NCBI RefSeq assembly: GCF_007680605.1
Contig: NZ_VEIO01000001.1
Span: 3,105,276-3,169,275 of the forward strand
Source: Paenibacillus xylanexedens
GTDB taxonomy: Bacteria > Bacillota > Bacilli > Paenibacillales > Paenibacillaceae
Length of the DNA stretch: 64,000 bases
Direction: 5' to 3'
The position numbers and the translations under genes were made by a program. The notes below the pieces were generated by a model. The model was not told where the DNA came from and did not search any database. It worked only from the letters and a program-made list of their open reading frames with translations. This document shows positions 27,662-36,762 of the stretch, piece by piece. Every line of letters starts with the position of its first letter. The first letter of the stretch is position 1.

Positions 27662-28984
27662 ATGAACATCGCTTACGCTTTGAAAAATGTCAACCTGATC
27701 CACGGCGACGAAAGCCGCAATTTGCAACCAAACATGACGATTCTCGTCAACGAACAAGGGCGTATCGAGAACATCGCCCCAGATCAGGAACTGAACATCC
27801 CCGGTCACTATACAATAATCGACCTTACCGGAAAATATGTGATGCCTGGGCTGATTAATGCACATGTGCATCTGTTTGCCAATGGTAAACCACTCACTCT
27901 CTCCGTCAATGAAGGATTGCTGGATTTTGCCTATCATCGGATTTTGAACACTCGATTCGGTCGATATATTTTGAAGAAACGTATGAAACGCAACGCTCTT
28001 ACCGCACTCCATGCGGGTGTAACGACAATGCGTAGTGTCGGTGAATTCTTTTATACCGATGTGCAGCTGCGGGATGAGATTAACCGCGGAGAGTGGGTCG
28101 GTCCGAATCTGCTTGTTTCGGGATTTTTCCTGAGTGTGACGGGTGGACATGGGGCTCCTTACTTGGCGCTGGAGGGTGACTCACCTTGGGAGATGCGCAA
28201 GAATACCCGGATTAATGTGAAGAACGGTGTGGACTGGATCAAAATCTGTGTGACAGGCGGAGTAACGGATGCCAAGATGGTTGGCGAAGCTGGGCGTCTG
28301 CAGATGACGGTGGACGAGGTCGCGGCGGTCTGCGATGAAGCGCACAAGATTGGGATGAAGGTTGCCGCTCATGTGGAGAGCACGGAAGGTGTGCGCGTTG
28401 CGCTTCAAGGGGGAGTAGATACGATTGAACATGGGGCTGAGATGGATGACGAGATTATTCAGTTGTATAAAAATAACCCCAAGGCCCTTCACGGTTACAC
28501 CGCAGTGATCCCTACCCTGCAAGCCGCTTATCCATCCGCTTCGCTCGATCCAAGTGTGACCAAGTTAAGTGCGACGGTCAAAGAAAATGCCAGACTCGTC
28601 TACGACTCCATGCTCAAAGGGGTGCAACAGGCCATCGACAACGGCATCACGATTGGAATCGGAAACGATGCAGCCATGTCCTACGTTACCCACTATGATA
28701 TGTGGAGAGAGTTGGATCACTATATGAGACAGACCTATCTGACCAATAAAGAGGTCATCGACATGGTCACTCGCAACAATGCTAAAATTCTCGGGATCGA
28801 CGATGTAACAGGTACGTTGGATATCGGCAAACAGGCCGACTTGATTGTTCTGGAACAAAATCCGCTAGAACAGATCGAAGCCTTATCCAACACGTCGATG
28901 GTTATGGTCAAAGGTCATCTGATCCAGAACCCATCCGTTACACACATCAAAGAGGTAGATGAGGTTCTGAATGCTGTGTGGTGA
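27662..28984 (+). CDS. Amidohydrolase-family metal-dependent hydrolase (imidazolonepropionase/prolidase-like)
   Basis: 440 residues. Metal-binding segments in order: NAHVHLF, then DWIKICVTGG (candidate carboxylated Lys), AAHVES, TIEHGAE and GIGNDAA, with the small N- and C-terminal beta-sandwich typical of the superfamily (GKYVMPGLI; GTLDIGKQADLIVLEQNPL). It is similar to Xaa-Pro/Xaa-Arg dipeptidase-like and imidazolonepropionase-like hydrolases, and is cytoplasmic. ATG at 27662 follows AAGGAGGAACACACC. Exact substrate unknown. Confidence 0.9.
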   Translation: MNIAYALKNVNLIHGDESRNLQPNMTILVNEQGRIENIAPDQELNIPGHYTIIDLTGKYVMPGLINAHVHLFANGKPLTLSVNEGLLDFAYHRILNTRFGRYILKKRMKRNALTALHAGVTTMRSVGEFFYTDVQLRDEINRGEWVGPNLLVSGFFLSVTGGHGAPYLALEGDSPWEMRKNTRINVKNGVDWIKICVTGGVTDAKMVGEAGRLQMTVDEVAAVCDEAHKIGMKVAAHVESTEGVRVALQGGVDTIEHGAEMDDEIIQLYKNNPKALHGYTAVIPTLQAAYPSASLDPSVTKLSATVKENARLVYDSMLKGVQQAIDNGITIGIGNDAAMSYVTHYDMWRELDHYMRQTYLTNKEVIDMVTRNNAKILGIDDVTGTLDIGKQADLIVLEQNPLEQIEALSNTSMVMVKGHLIQNPSVTHIKEVDEVLNAVW

Positions 28985-29047
28985 GGTAGAGTTATGGCAA
29001 AGTCAGAGTAAAATGTTGAATTATACGTTTTAACCCTCCTCCTAAAA

Positions 29048-29080
29048 GTTATTAATACTATTTATAGATATATTAATAAC
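29048..29080. other. AT-rich perfect inverted repeat
   Basis: GTTATTAATA and TATTAATAAC form a 10-bp stem with a 13-base loop in the 305-bp gap before the secreted protein gene. No T run follows, so terminator function is doubtful; it could be a regulator site. The rest of this gap shows no gene. Confidence 0.35.
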
Positions 29081-29289
29081 TAAAACAAATGCTTATCATT
29101 GTCTGTGTACAGTGATGAGCTTAGTCTCCACGATCAATCTTCAGTTAATTTTATGCGGAACAATATTAAAAATTCAATTTTATTAATTTGAATTATATGT
29201 AAATAAAGTACTTTAGAACCATATAAAATATTTATATAATTGTATATAATTACCTTTGTAACCAATACATATTTTAGGAGGTAATCATT

Positions 29290-29928
29290 TTGTTGTTGAA
29301 AAAGAGTTTAAAGGTTTTAAGCTTAGTTACAGTGCTATCTTTGTCTTTAGCTATTCCTGTTCTTGCATCCGATTCAGAAACGACTGTTAACAATCGGGCA
29401 CCAATTGAAGAGTATAAAGATGGAAAACTTTTCATTGATGGAGTACAATTACTTACTGAGAAAGATCTGAAAGATAATTTCAGAAAAAATTTAAAGCCAG
29501 TTACTATTCCTAACTCAGGTGACATTGGAACAATGGGAAGAAATTCTTGGACCAAAGTAGCTGAAGCTAACTTCTACACTAGCTACGACAGAGATCGCTA
29601 CAACAATGTTGCAGCCGGCGCTGTTAAAAGAACGCTCTCAACAAAGTCCGAATTCACAATTTCAGTAAGTGGTGAGACAAGCTTTGGTTTTAAAGATGTC
29701 GTTGGATTTAAATTAGCAGGAGCAATTGGGCAAAAATTTGAAAAATCATTGGTCGAAACATATACAATTCCAGCCGGCTGGGTGTATGAACAAAAAAGTG
29801 CTATTAAAGTAACACAAGAGGATTATCGTTACACAGACGTCGGAATTATCTGGGATACACAATATAATGCATCAACATTCGACTATAGAGGTTTTGAAAC
29901 CTGGCTCTGGTCCAATCCAATAAATTAA
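29290..29928 (+). CDS. Secreted beta-rich protein, possibly aerolysin-like
   Basis: 212 residues from a TTG start at 29290, 8 bases after AGGAGG. A signal peptide covers about 1-26 (likely cleavage after VLA). The mature part has a long alternating Ser/Thr stretch (KSEFTISVSGETSFGFKD, then AGAIGQKFEKSLVETYTIPA) reminiscent of the membrane-insertion region of aerolysin/ETX-type pore formers, but this is by look alone. It is followed by a GC-rich terminator and a lipoprotein gene in the same direction. AT-rich, so probably acquired. Confidence 0.7.
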   Translation: MLLKKSLKVLSLVTVLSLSLAIPVLASDSETTVNNRAPIEEYKDGKLFIDGVQLLTEKDLKDNFRKNLKPVTIPNSGDIGTMGRNSWTKVAEANFYTSYDRDRYNNVAAGAVKRTLSTKSEFTISVSGETSFGFKDVVGFKLAGAIGQKFEKSLVETYTIPAGWVYEQKSAIKVTQEDYRYTDVGIIWDTQYNASTFDYRGFETWLWSNPIN

Positions 29929-29939
29929 AACATATAATT

Positions 29940-29958
29940 AGGGCGGTTCAGCCGCCCT
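29940..29958 (+). terminator. Terminator between the secreted protein and the lipoprotein
   Basis: AGGGCGG-TTCAG-CCGCCCT, a 7-bp GC stem followed by TCCTT. It may only partly terminate. Confidence 0.6.
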
Positions 29959-29977
29959 TCCTTAGATCGGAGGAATA

Positions 29978-30772
29978 ATGCGAAAAATTTTAATTAGTTG
30001 TTCCATTTTAATTTTATTATCAGGCTGTGTCCAAGATCCTTCTCCTACAACTCTGGAGACATCTACGAAAAAGTCTGAGGAATTACCTAACGAGTATAAT
30101 GAAAAAATAGCACTACTTGAAAATACTGTTCCTAAAGAAGAAAGTTATTTTTTTCAAACTAAAGAGTTCAAAATATACTTGCCTTATGCTGTAGATTTTA
30201 TTGACATTTCTAAGATAGAACTATTTTCTGACGGAAACCTTGTAGCTGAAATCCCTAATCAAGAGAGTATTCAACTTCAAGATAAACATATTCTTATTTT
30301 ACAAGCGAATAAACGTATTAATCATTTTGATACGGTAACATTGACCGATGCACACAATAACCATATCGAAATCCCTGTAGGGGACTACTATTACGAAGGA
30401 AAAACTTCGGATGACACCATTCCAAATACTAAGGAAGCCTTCATTCGCAGTAAGCATTATAAACAAGCTAAGGGTTCTTTAGTCTACACCATTGAGTTCA
30501 CAAAAGTTGAAGGAGCAGACATTCAATTTTCAGTACCTGCATCCATTCAAAAAATCGCTTCATTGGAAGAACAAAAAACAATATCAGAAACAGCAGACAC
30601 CATAACCTACGAATTCCGCATCGACATTCCGAAAGAATATTTTATAGATCAGGACATTACAAATCTAAACCTAGAATTAAAAGCAGAACAAATCAATCAT
30701 TCTCTGAGAAAAACGATATTCAAAGCATTTATTCCGGTCAATATCGACGAATATAATACAAAGGCACCTTAA
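29978..30772 (+). CDS. Lipoprotein with Ig-like extracellular region
   Basis: 264 residues. The lipobox LLSGC places the lipidated Cys at residue 17. The remainder is exported, beta-rich and strongly charged, and looks like Ig-type strands; no enzyme motif is visible. GGAGG lies 5 bases before the ATG. It lies 49 bp downstream of the secreted-protein gene, so the two may act together, for instance the lipoprotein as surface receptor or immunity partner; that is inference. It ends at a terminator overlapping the stop codon. Confidence 0.75.
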   Translation: MRKILISCSILILLSGCVQDPSPTTLETSTKKSEELPNEYNEKIALLENTVPKEESYFFQTKEFKIYLPYAVDFIDISKIELFSDGNLVAEIPNQESIQLQDKHILILQANKRINHFDTVTLTDAHNNHIEIPVGDYYYEGKTSDDTIPNTKEAFIRSKHYKQAKGSLVYTIEFTKVEGADIQFSVPASIQKIASLEEQKTISETADTITYEFRIDIPKEYFIDQDITNLNLELKAEQINHSLRKTIFKAFIPVNIDEYNTKAP

Positions 30773-30788
30773 TTAAACAGGTGCCTTT
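30760..30788 (+). terminator. Terminator overlapping the lipoprotein stop codon
   Basis: AAAGGCACCT pairs with AGGTGCCTTT around a 9-base loop. Confidence 0.85.
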
Positions 30789-30886
30789 GTGCCTTATATA
30801 TTTGTTCGCCCTAAAAAACCTCAGACTTATTTTGTAGTTCCAGATCGTTTTGAGTACTCGGGAGCATAGACGCACTTACTTACGCA

Positions 30887-31480
30887 TCAGTCATTCAATC
30901 CTTTTCCCTCCATAATAGGTTGCATACATTTTTCGATGCGAGATGTCTTGGTCTTAGATTGTTTTGGCTGTGAAAAGTGATACAGATACGCCCGCTGGCG
31001 GCCAGGGGTTAGCGCTTCAAATGCTGCCTGGAATGCAGGGTTCGCATCGAATTGCTGCTGAAGTTCCTCGGGAACCGCGAATTGCTCTACTTCCTTTTTT
31101 TCTATTTTTAGACCCGCTTGTTCCACTTCGATCGCTTCACGGATGTAAGCTTTCAGAATCTCTTCCTGTTTGATAATCTGCTCCAGATTGGTGAAACGAA
31201 TCTGGCGACCTCCCTGCACATTATTCGTTTGCTGAATCAGAATACCATGGGGGTCTTTGAGCAGAGAGCCTTTGAGAAACATGATCGCACAATACTCCTT
31301 GAAGCCATGAATCAGTACGACGTTTTTCCCATTTACCGTGTAGCACGGATGCATCCATTTGTAATCTTCGGTCAGATCACAGTCTAGGATGATCTCTCTC
31401 AGCTTTAACGATTCTTCCTTCCACGTTTTGATTTTGCTTAGATATGCATCTACTTTGGGATTGGTATTGTGCGTAGTCAC
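30887..31480 (-). CDS. YdeI-like DUF1801-family protein
   Basis: 197-residue cytoplasmic protein of the YdeI family (B. subtilis YdeI-like). A DUF1801-type N-terminal fold (YKWMHPCYTVNGKNVVLIHG, FKEYCAIMFLKG) is followed by a basic C-terminal helix ending in LTPGRQRAYLYHFSQ. Function unproven. GTG at 31480 is preferred because GAGAGGAAG precedes it; a TTG at 31501 has no ribosome site. No obvious operon partner. Confidence 0.8.
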   Translation of the reverse strand: MTTHNTNPKVDAYLSKIKTWKEESLKLREIILDCDLTEDYKWMHPCYTVNGKNVVLIHGFKEYCAIMFLKGSLLKDPHGILIQQTNNVQGGRQIRFTNLEQIIKQEEILKAYIREAIEVEQAGLKIEKKEVEQFAVPEELQQQFDANPAFQAAFEALTPGRQRAYLYHFSQPKQSKTKTSRIEKCMQPIMEGKGLND

Positions 31481-31889
31481 AGGAATCTTCCTCTCAACCA
31501 ATTTAGTGGTGCTTTATTCAATCCAATCTAATTTAACTCATTTTGTACCGACTATCTTTTATCCTATTTTACCTTTATTTATCGGTTTGTTTGTGCGGTT
31601 TTTCAAGAGATTACACAGCACTACTTCAGAAGCGCTTATCCAACCTGTATTGGCTTCTTGCCTTCAATATAAACCTAGCGGGTTAACCTGGATGCTTCTT
31701 CCCAAGAATACGTTATAACTATAGAAAGCTTTTATTGTTTCATACGAAAAGAAGAACCTATAAACGGTCTATAGGCTCTGTGTTACGTACAATTGTTTAT
31801 TCAATTTTCAACTCTTCTTGTCTCGGAAAATTTCTACGTGTTGTGTGGTATATCTCTCATTTGTAGATGTGTAAGTGCCGTCCCTTACG
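31481..31889. other. Intergenic region, no gene seen
   Basis: About 400 bp separate the YdeI-like and DinB genes. A short stem CCTATA-TATAGG (about 31750-31768), followed on the minus strand by TTCTTCTTTT, may terminate the DinB transcript. Nothing else is recognised. Confidence 0.4.
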
Positions 31890-32435
31890 CTAATCACTTA
31901 CCAGATTCATTTTCAACCGATCCAGCTGTAAAAAATGATGTTTGTAGTGCATCTCGATCAAATGGAACCACTCTTGTGCGTTTAACGCTCCAAGACGGGG
32001 GTGAAGCACTTTAGAGCCTGTGGCCGCTTCTTCTAGAGCAAGAACAGTAGCTGTACTTCGCATCCGATCTACAACCTGCTGAAGTCCTTGAGCCAGTTGT
32101 TCCTTACTTTCGGGTTGCAATGGTGTATATTGCGGCGAAGCGGGTACTTTAACCCGAACAGGAGGGAATTGCTCTGCCTCGAATACCTGACTGCCCAGCT
32201 CTGTTTTTACCTCATCTGAATGTACGGTGTGCTCATTATTAGTCAAACAATGGTCAATGTTACGCAGCTGCATGAACAGCGCAGATTGAATCAAATGCAT
32301 GTACATCTGCCCGATGGACCATTCCTCTTCATTCTCTTTTTCCAGTAACTCATCCATACTCAAAAGATTTAATTCTGCTACATACCTCTCTACTGCAGTC
32401 TCGAAAGAATTTAATATTTCATTTGTGCTTGTCAT
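31890..32435 (-). CDS. DinB-superfamily protein
   Basis: 181-residue four-helix-bundle protein of the DinB/YfiT group, which includes metal-binding thiol transferases. Candidate ligands are H47 in MYMHLIQ and the C-terminal EMHYKHHFLQ. It lies downstream of the WYL regulator on the same strand (67 bp gap, with a terminator-like hairpin), suggesting control by it. Substrate unknown. Confidence 0.8.
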   Translation of the reverse strand: MTSTNEILNSFETAVERYVAELNLLSMDELLEKENEEEWSIGQMYMHLIQSALFMQLRNIDHCLTNNEHTVHSDEVKTELGSQVFEAEQFPPVRVKVPASPQYTPLQPESKEQLAQGLQQVVDRMRSTATVLALEEAATGSKVLHPRLGALNAQEWFHLIEMHYKHHFLQLDRLKMNLVSD

Positions 32436-32480
32436 CCTGCATACAGCTCCTCTTCATCTTGATTAATTCCCAGTATAAAA

Positions 32481-32514
32481 AAGCACTACTGACAAGAGTA
32501 TGTCAGTAGTGCTT
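32481..32514 (-). terminator. Terminator of the WYL regulator gene
   Basis: AAGCACTACTGACA pairs with TGTCAGTAGTGCTT, overlapping the stop codon of the regulator; the minus strand continues TTTTATACTG. Confidence 0.8.
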
Positions 32515-33438
32515 CAAGATATTTGTCGCCACCTCCCGCATACGGGCACGCAGAGACTCCGGCTCCAGCACTTCGATATCTCCACCCAAACCAAGCAGGT
32601 GAGGCAGAATTTCCTCAGGATAGCGGACACGAAAGTGGAAATGAATACCTTCCACGTGATCGATATAAAAATGAAGGGTCTCCATCATTTTGTCAGCAAC
32701 TTCTGATTTTGCACGGACAATTACATGCTCACTTCGATCATCCGGTGGCTGGTACCGATTCAGATCAAAATCTGGCGGCAGACTAAATTTCTCTTCCAGA
32801 ACAGAAAGCTCCGACATCCGTGATAAACGAAAATGACGAATGTCTTGCCGCAAATCACACCTGCCGATCAACACCCAGTTTTCCCGCACCAAGGTGAGTC
32901 CGTAGGGAGACACGACACGCTGATTCGAGCGTTTTCCGTCTGATCCCGGCATTTTTTTCGAATACATCAAGCTGATTTTGCGTTGCTCCAGAATCGCGTT
33001 ACGTATATCGTTAAGATAGCTTCTCACCATGCCAGTTGTATCAGTTCCCATCGGATGAAGCACGCGCATCGTTTCTTGTACACGCGAGGACTGCTTACGA
33101 ATGGCTTCCGGTAAAATGGCTTCAATCTTGCGCTGTGCAGATTTTGCTTGAATACCATAGGCGGTATCCCATCTCTGTTCGATAAACTTCGCTCCCATGA
33201 GCAGCGACACGGCTTCCTCCGCGGTAAAACTAACCGGGGGAAGAAAGTAGCCTTCCATCAGGGAATATCCATGACCTGGGGCACCTGCAATGGGTACGCC
33301 AGCCTCGCTTAATGCTTGGATATCCCGATAGATTGTACGCACACTGGTCTCAAACTGAGCAGCCAAATCCTCCGCCCTTATCAACTTGGTTCGTTGTAGT
33401 TCCAGCGTGATGGCAAGTTGTCGCTCCGTTTTATTCAT
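32503..33438 (-). CDS. YafY-type HTH/WYL-domain regulator
   Basis: 311 residues. The N-terminal DeoR-like helix-turn-helix (about 1-60: RAEDLAAQFETSVRTIYRDI) precedes a WYL sensor domain (about 140-220; ISLMYSKKMPG, SPYGLTLVRENWVLIGRC, with the WYL triplet as W-V-L) and the WCX C-terminal extension. WYL proteins regulate stress or defence genes, probably by binding nucleic-acid-like ligands. It lies upstream of the DinB gene and 70 bp from a divergent membrane gene. Confidence 0.92.
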   Translation of the reverse strand: MNKTERQLAITLELQRTKLIRAEDLAAQFETSVRTIYRDIQALSEAGVPIAGAPGHGYSLMEGYFLPPVSFTAEEAVSLLMGAKFIEQRWDTAYGIQAKSAQRKIEAILPEAIRKQSSRVQETMRVLHPMGTDTTGMVRSYLNDIRNAILEQRKISLMYSKKMPGSDGKRSNQRVVSPYGLTLVRENWVLIGRCDLRQDIRHFRLSRMSELSVLEEKFSLPPDFDLNRYQPPDDRSEHVIVRAKSEVADKMMETLHFYIDHVEGIHFHFRVRYPEEILPHLLGLGGDIEVLEPESLRARMREVATNILKHY

Positions 33439-33511
33439 GTTTCATTCAGTCCCCTACTGTTTCGTCTTCCCTGTTTATTTATTCTATCATAATCATACTG
33501 GAGGTCTGCAA

Positions 33512-33862
33512 ATGAAGAAAAAACGCTGGATTACGAGCGGAATTTTCATGCTTTTCATAAGCATACTACTCCTGAGCGAATTCATGATGTTGTCTTCCCA
33601 GAAGGTGGGCTTGATCAATGCAACCTATCGATTCATTTCGGGCGCACCTCATATTCGCACGCAGGGGCAAACCTTGTCTTATCAAGGAAGAATGCGTACG
33701 GAGGACATTCTGGACAGCATAGAGCCATATGCAACAAGTGATGACGGAACAACTTTATACAAAGCGTTCGGCACACCCATCCCGCCTCCATGGATTTATG
33801 TTAAACATGAGAATGATATCATTTTTCGTTACAAGTACCCTCGTCTCCCCTGGAAAATGTAA
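33512..33862 (+). CDS. Small exported or membrane-anchored protein
   Basis: 116 residues from ATG 33512 after TGGAGG with 7-base spacing. One hydrophobic helix lies near residues 7-27 (MKKKRWITSGIFMLFISILL start), then a soluble part without cysteine pairs. Divergent from the WYL regulator gene, so the two may share control. Function unknown. Confidence 0.65.
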   Translation: MKKKRWITSGIFMLFISILLLSEFMMLSSQKVGLINATYRFISGAPHIRTQGQTLSYQGRMRTEDILDSIEPYATSDDGTTLYKAFGTPIPPPWIYVKHENDIIFRYKYPRLPWKM

Positions 33863-33870
33863 ATCACAAA

Positions 33871-33901
33871 AGAGCCTTTCAGACCACATCTGAAAGACTC
33901 T
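33871..33901. terminator. Bidirectional terminator
   Basis: AGAGCCTTTCAGA pairs with TCTGAAAGACTCT (one mismatch) between the small membrane gene and pstB. Confidence 0.75.
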
Positions 33902-33926
33902 CATCTATTACATAAACAGCACTACC

Positions 33927-34685
33927 TCACCCAAATCGACCGCTGATATAATCCTGTGTGCGCGCATCGACGGGTTCGGAGAACATGCTCTTCGTAGGCG
34001 AATACTCGACAACTTCACCGTTCAGGAAAAACACCGTCTGCTGGGAAACACGTGCGGCTTGCTGCATGTTATGGGTAACCATCACGATGGTGTAACGTTG
34101 CTTCAGCTCATGTGTCAGTTCCTCAATCTTGAAGGTGGAGACCGGATCAAGAGAGGCCGTCGCTTCATCCATCAACAGAATATCCGGTTCGACCGCTAAA
34201 GCACGAGCGATGCATAGACGCTGTTGCTGTCCACCTGACAAACTAAGCGCTGAGCGCTTCAGGTTGTCCTTGACTTCGTCCCAGAGAGCGGCGGAACGCA
34301 GACTGTGTTCAACGATCTCATCGAGCTTTTTTTTGCCATGAATCCCGTGCTGTCTCGGTCCAAAAGCAATGTTGTCATAGATGGATTTCGGAAAAGGATT
34401 GGGTGACTGGAAGACCATACCGATCTTCTTGCGCAGTGTCTCTACATGTACATCACCACTGTAGATATCGGTTCCACCAACAGCTACGGTTCCCTCAATT
34501 CGTGTGCCGGGTATCCGGTCATTCATACGGTTCAGCGTGCGCAACAAGGTAGATTTGCCACAGCCGGATGGACCGATAAATGCCGTAATGGCGCGTTCCG
34601 GAATTTCAATTGACACATCTTTCAGTGCCTGAAAGGTACCGTAAAATAAGTTCAGTTTGTTCGTTTCAATAATCGATTGCACCAT
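33927..34685 (-). CDS. pstB: Phosphate ABC transporter ATP-binding protein PstB
   Basis: 252 residues, cytoplasmic ATPase powering phosphate uptake. Walker [10 protein letters not shown] (38-46), signature LSGGQQQR, Walker [14 protein letters not shown] and the switch His in VTHNMQQA. The phosphate-transporter-specific [16 protein letters not shown] segment makes the call specific. ATG at 34685 follows GGAGGGCAC; an upstream start would add 16 residues without a ribosome site. Last gene of pstSCAB. No phoU follows in the window. Confidence 0.97.
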   Translation of the reverse strand: MVQSIIETNKLNLFYGTFQALKDVSIEIPERAITAFIGPSGCGKSTLLRTLNRMNDRIPGTRIEGTVAVGGTDIYSGDVHVETLRKKIGMVFQSPNPFPKSIYDNIAFGPRQHGIHGKKKLDEIVEHSLRSAALWDEVKDNLKRSALSLSGGQQQRLCIARALAVEPDILLMDEATASLDPVSTFKIEELTHELKQRYTIVMVTHNMQQAARVSQQTVFFLNGEVVEYSPTKSMFSEPVDARTQDYISGRFG

Positions 34686-34766
34686 GTGCCCTCCTGGCGA
34701 TGAATTGGAATATACTATTTTTATAGCAGACATAACAGGTTTGCCCGCATAGACTTTGGCTTTACG

Positions 34767-35675
34767 TTACACTTGATTTTTACGAGAATTAAACCACAGC
34801 GGCACACGGAATAAAATATTGATAAGCAGCACGACAAAGATCAGCACCGCCGTAGATTTCTGGGCAATCTGCTCTGCATCCGGCACAATGGCCTCGGACT
34901 GGATATACCACAGATGCACGGCCAGCGTTCCGCCTGGCGATAACAGATTGAAATCCCACATCTCGCCGGACGTGGATACACCCGCAGTGAGGATAATAAC
35001 GGCACTTTCGCCAAAAGCACGGCCTGCGGTCAAGCAGATGCCTGTCATGATTCCGTTCAACGCAACCGGAAGAACCACCTGCCGAATCGTCTGCAGATGC
35101 GTCGCACCCAGTGCAACCGAACCGTTACGAAGCTCGGTTGGTACCGCACGAACCGATTCCTCTGTCACCCGGGTCAACACGGGCAAGTTCAGGAAGGCAA
35201 GACTGACCGCAGCGCCAAGAATCGTCAGACCGATCTCGAAATACTCTACAAACAATGCAATCCCAAACAAACCAAAAATAATCGATGGCACGGACGACAG
35301 CCCTTCCACGCATATGCGCACAACCTCAATCCGTTTGTTGTTTGGTGCAAATTCAGCAAGGTATATACCTGCTGCAAGCCCGATCGGAATCGAGATGAGA
35401 AGAGACAGAATCAGTACGTAAAAAGAGTTAAATAGTGCCGGGCCAATGCCTCCGCCTTCTTCAATCTCACTCGGTACACCGTACAGGAAATCCCAGCTGA
35501 GCATCGGCAACCCTTTTTGCAACAACAGGAACAACAATCCCACAATAAATAAAATAACGATGATACCTACGCCCCACACTGTCCCCGTAAACAGCCGATC
35601 CATCCATGCCGAGGACGCTCGCCGTTTGCCAAAGGAATACGTAGTAGCCGGATTAACCTCTCTTTTCACACTCAC
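34767..35675 (-). CDS. pstA: Phosphate ABC transporter permease PstA
   Basis: 302 residues with six membrane segments and the inner-membrane permease EAA-type loop ALGATHLQTIRQVVLPVALNG. Pairs with PstC to form the channel. It starts at GTG 35675, its GTGA overlapping the pstC stop, with AGAGGGGGACG as ribosome site, so the two are translationally coupled. Confidence 0.96.
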   Translation of the reverse strand: MSVKREVNPATTYSFGKRRASSAWMDRLFTGTVWGVGIIVILFIVGLLFLLLQKGLPMLSWDFLYGVPSEIEEGGGIGPALFNSFYVLILSLLISIPIGLAAGIYLAEFAPNNKRIEVVRICVEGLSSVPSIIFGLFGIALFVEYFEIGLTILGAAVSLAFLNLPVLTRVTEESVRAVPTELRNGSVALGATHLQTIRQVVLPVALNGIMTGICLTAGRAFGESAVIILTAGVSTSGEMWDFNLLSPGGTLAVHLWYIQSEAIVPDAEQIAQKSTAVLIFVVLLINILFRVPLWFNSRKNQV

Positions 35676-36640
35676 AGGTGACGTCCCCCTCTCTTCTGTA
35701 GCATTCTCACGGCAACGATCATCAGGATGGAGATCGCCAGCAAAATAAAGCCCATCATGTATAAACCATGATTCCAGATCGAATCGAACTCCACGCTGGA
35801 GATTTGCATCACAATGTTACTGGTCAGCACGGCGGTTGGCGTGAACAAACTGGTCGGCAGCTGTGCCGTATTCCCAATAACCATCACCACTGCCATCGTC
35901 TCACCAATGGCACGTGTCATGCCCAGGATAACAGCATACATAATGCCCCCTCTTGCCGCAGGAAGCACAACCCGGGTAATCGTTTGAAACCGATTCGTAC
36001 CGAGTGCATACGCCGCATCCCGGTATTTGTTCGGTACGGCGGAGATCGCATCATCACTAATTCGGCTAATCGTGGGCAGTACCATAATCGTGAGCACAAT
36101 AGATGCTGCCAGCAGACCGTCTGCCAAATCACGTCCGCTCAAGTCTCTAAGCCATGGGATCAATACCGTCAAACCAAGATAACCGTATACGACGGACGGG
36201 ATACCCACCAGCAGATCGAGCACTGGACGCAACAGGCGACGAATCCATTTTGGTGTCATTTCCGCCAGAAATACAGCGATGATTACCGATATTGGAATCG
36301 CCATGAGCATCGTAAGTCCAGTGAGAGCAAACGTACCCAGAATAAAGGTTAGCGCACCATAGTGCTCATTTTCCGGGTCCCAGTTCGTGGAGAAAAAGAA
36401 CTCCTTCAGCGAGACGTCCGCAAAAGTGAGGACACCTGTGCGAAGCATAAGCACCAGAATACAGAACAGAACGAGGCAGACAAAGGCCGCACTGCCAATG
36501 CAAAGGATGCGAAACATACGGTTAGACCACCGGAGGCGTGCTTTACGGTCAAAGCGTCTTTCCTTCTCGGGCGCTTTCCCAAGGCTTGGGCCAAGCTCAT
36601 TCGGAGCCGGGCTGTTCGCCGGTGGATTCAATTCCATCAT
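35672..36640 (-). CDS. pstC: Phosphate ABC transporter permease PstC
   Basis: 322 residues. An N-terminal cytoplasmic extension (about 45 residues rich in Pro) precedes the usual six membrane helices and the loop ALGTNRFQTITRVVLPAARGG that contacts PstB. AAAGGAAGAG precedes the ATG. A perfect stem-loop (36667-36699) lies between pstS and pstC. Part of pstSCAB. Confidence 0.96.
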   Translation of the reverse strand: MMELNPPANSPAPNELGPSLGKAPEKERRFDRKARLRWSNRMFRILCIGSAAFVCLVLFCILVLMLRTGVLTFADVSLKEFFFSTNWDPENEHYGALTFILGTFALTGLTMLMAIPISVIIAVFLAEMTPKWIRRLLRPVLDLLVGIPSVVYGYLGLTVLIPWLRDLSGRDLADGLLAASIVLTIMVLPTISRISDDAISAVPNKYRDAAYALGTNRFQTITRVVLPAARGGIMYAVILGMTRAIGETMAVVMVIGNTAQLPTSLFTPTAVLTSNIVMQISSVEFDSIWNHGLYMMGFILLAISILMIVAVRMLQKRGGRHL

Positions 36641-36666
36641 AGAGGACTCTTCCTTTCACATAGAGA

Positions 36667-36699
36667 AGCCAGCTTGGCGACCACGCGCGGAAGCTGGCT
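36667..36699 (-). other. Stem-loop between pstS and pstC
   Basis: AGCCAGCTT pairs perfectly with AAGCTGGCT (9 bp, 15-base loop) and has no T run after it. A common device that stabilises the binding-protein mRNA relative to the permease genes. Confidence 0.6.
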
Positions 36700-36762
36700 A
36701 TCCCTTTCGTATGAAATGCAGGTGCAAGATGTTGAAGTCTGATTCAGATCAGACCGAACGTT

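Noticed and set aside
29048..29080. Inverted repeat as an integration or attachment site
   Set aside because: No second copy, integrase or direct repeat found in the window.
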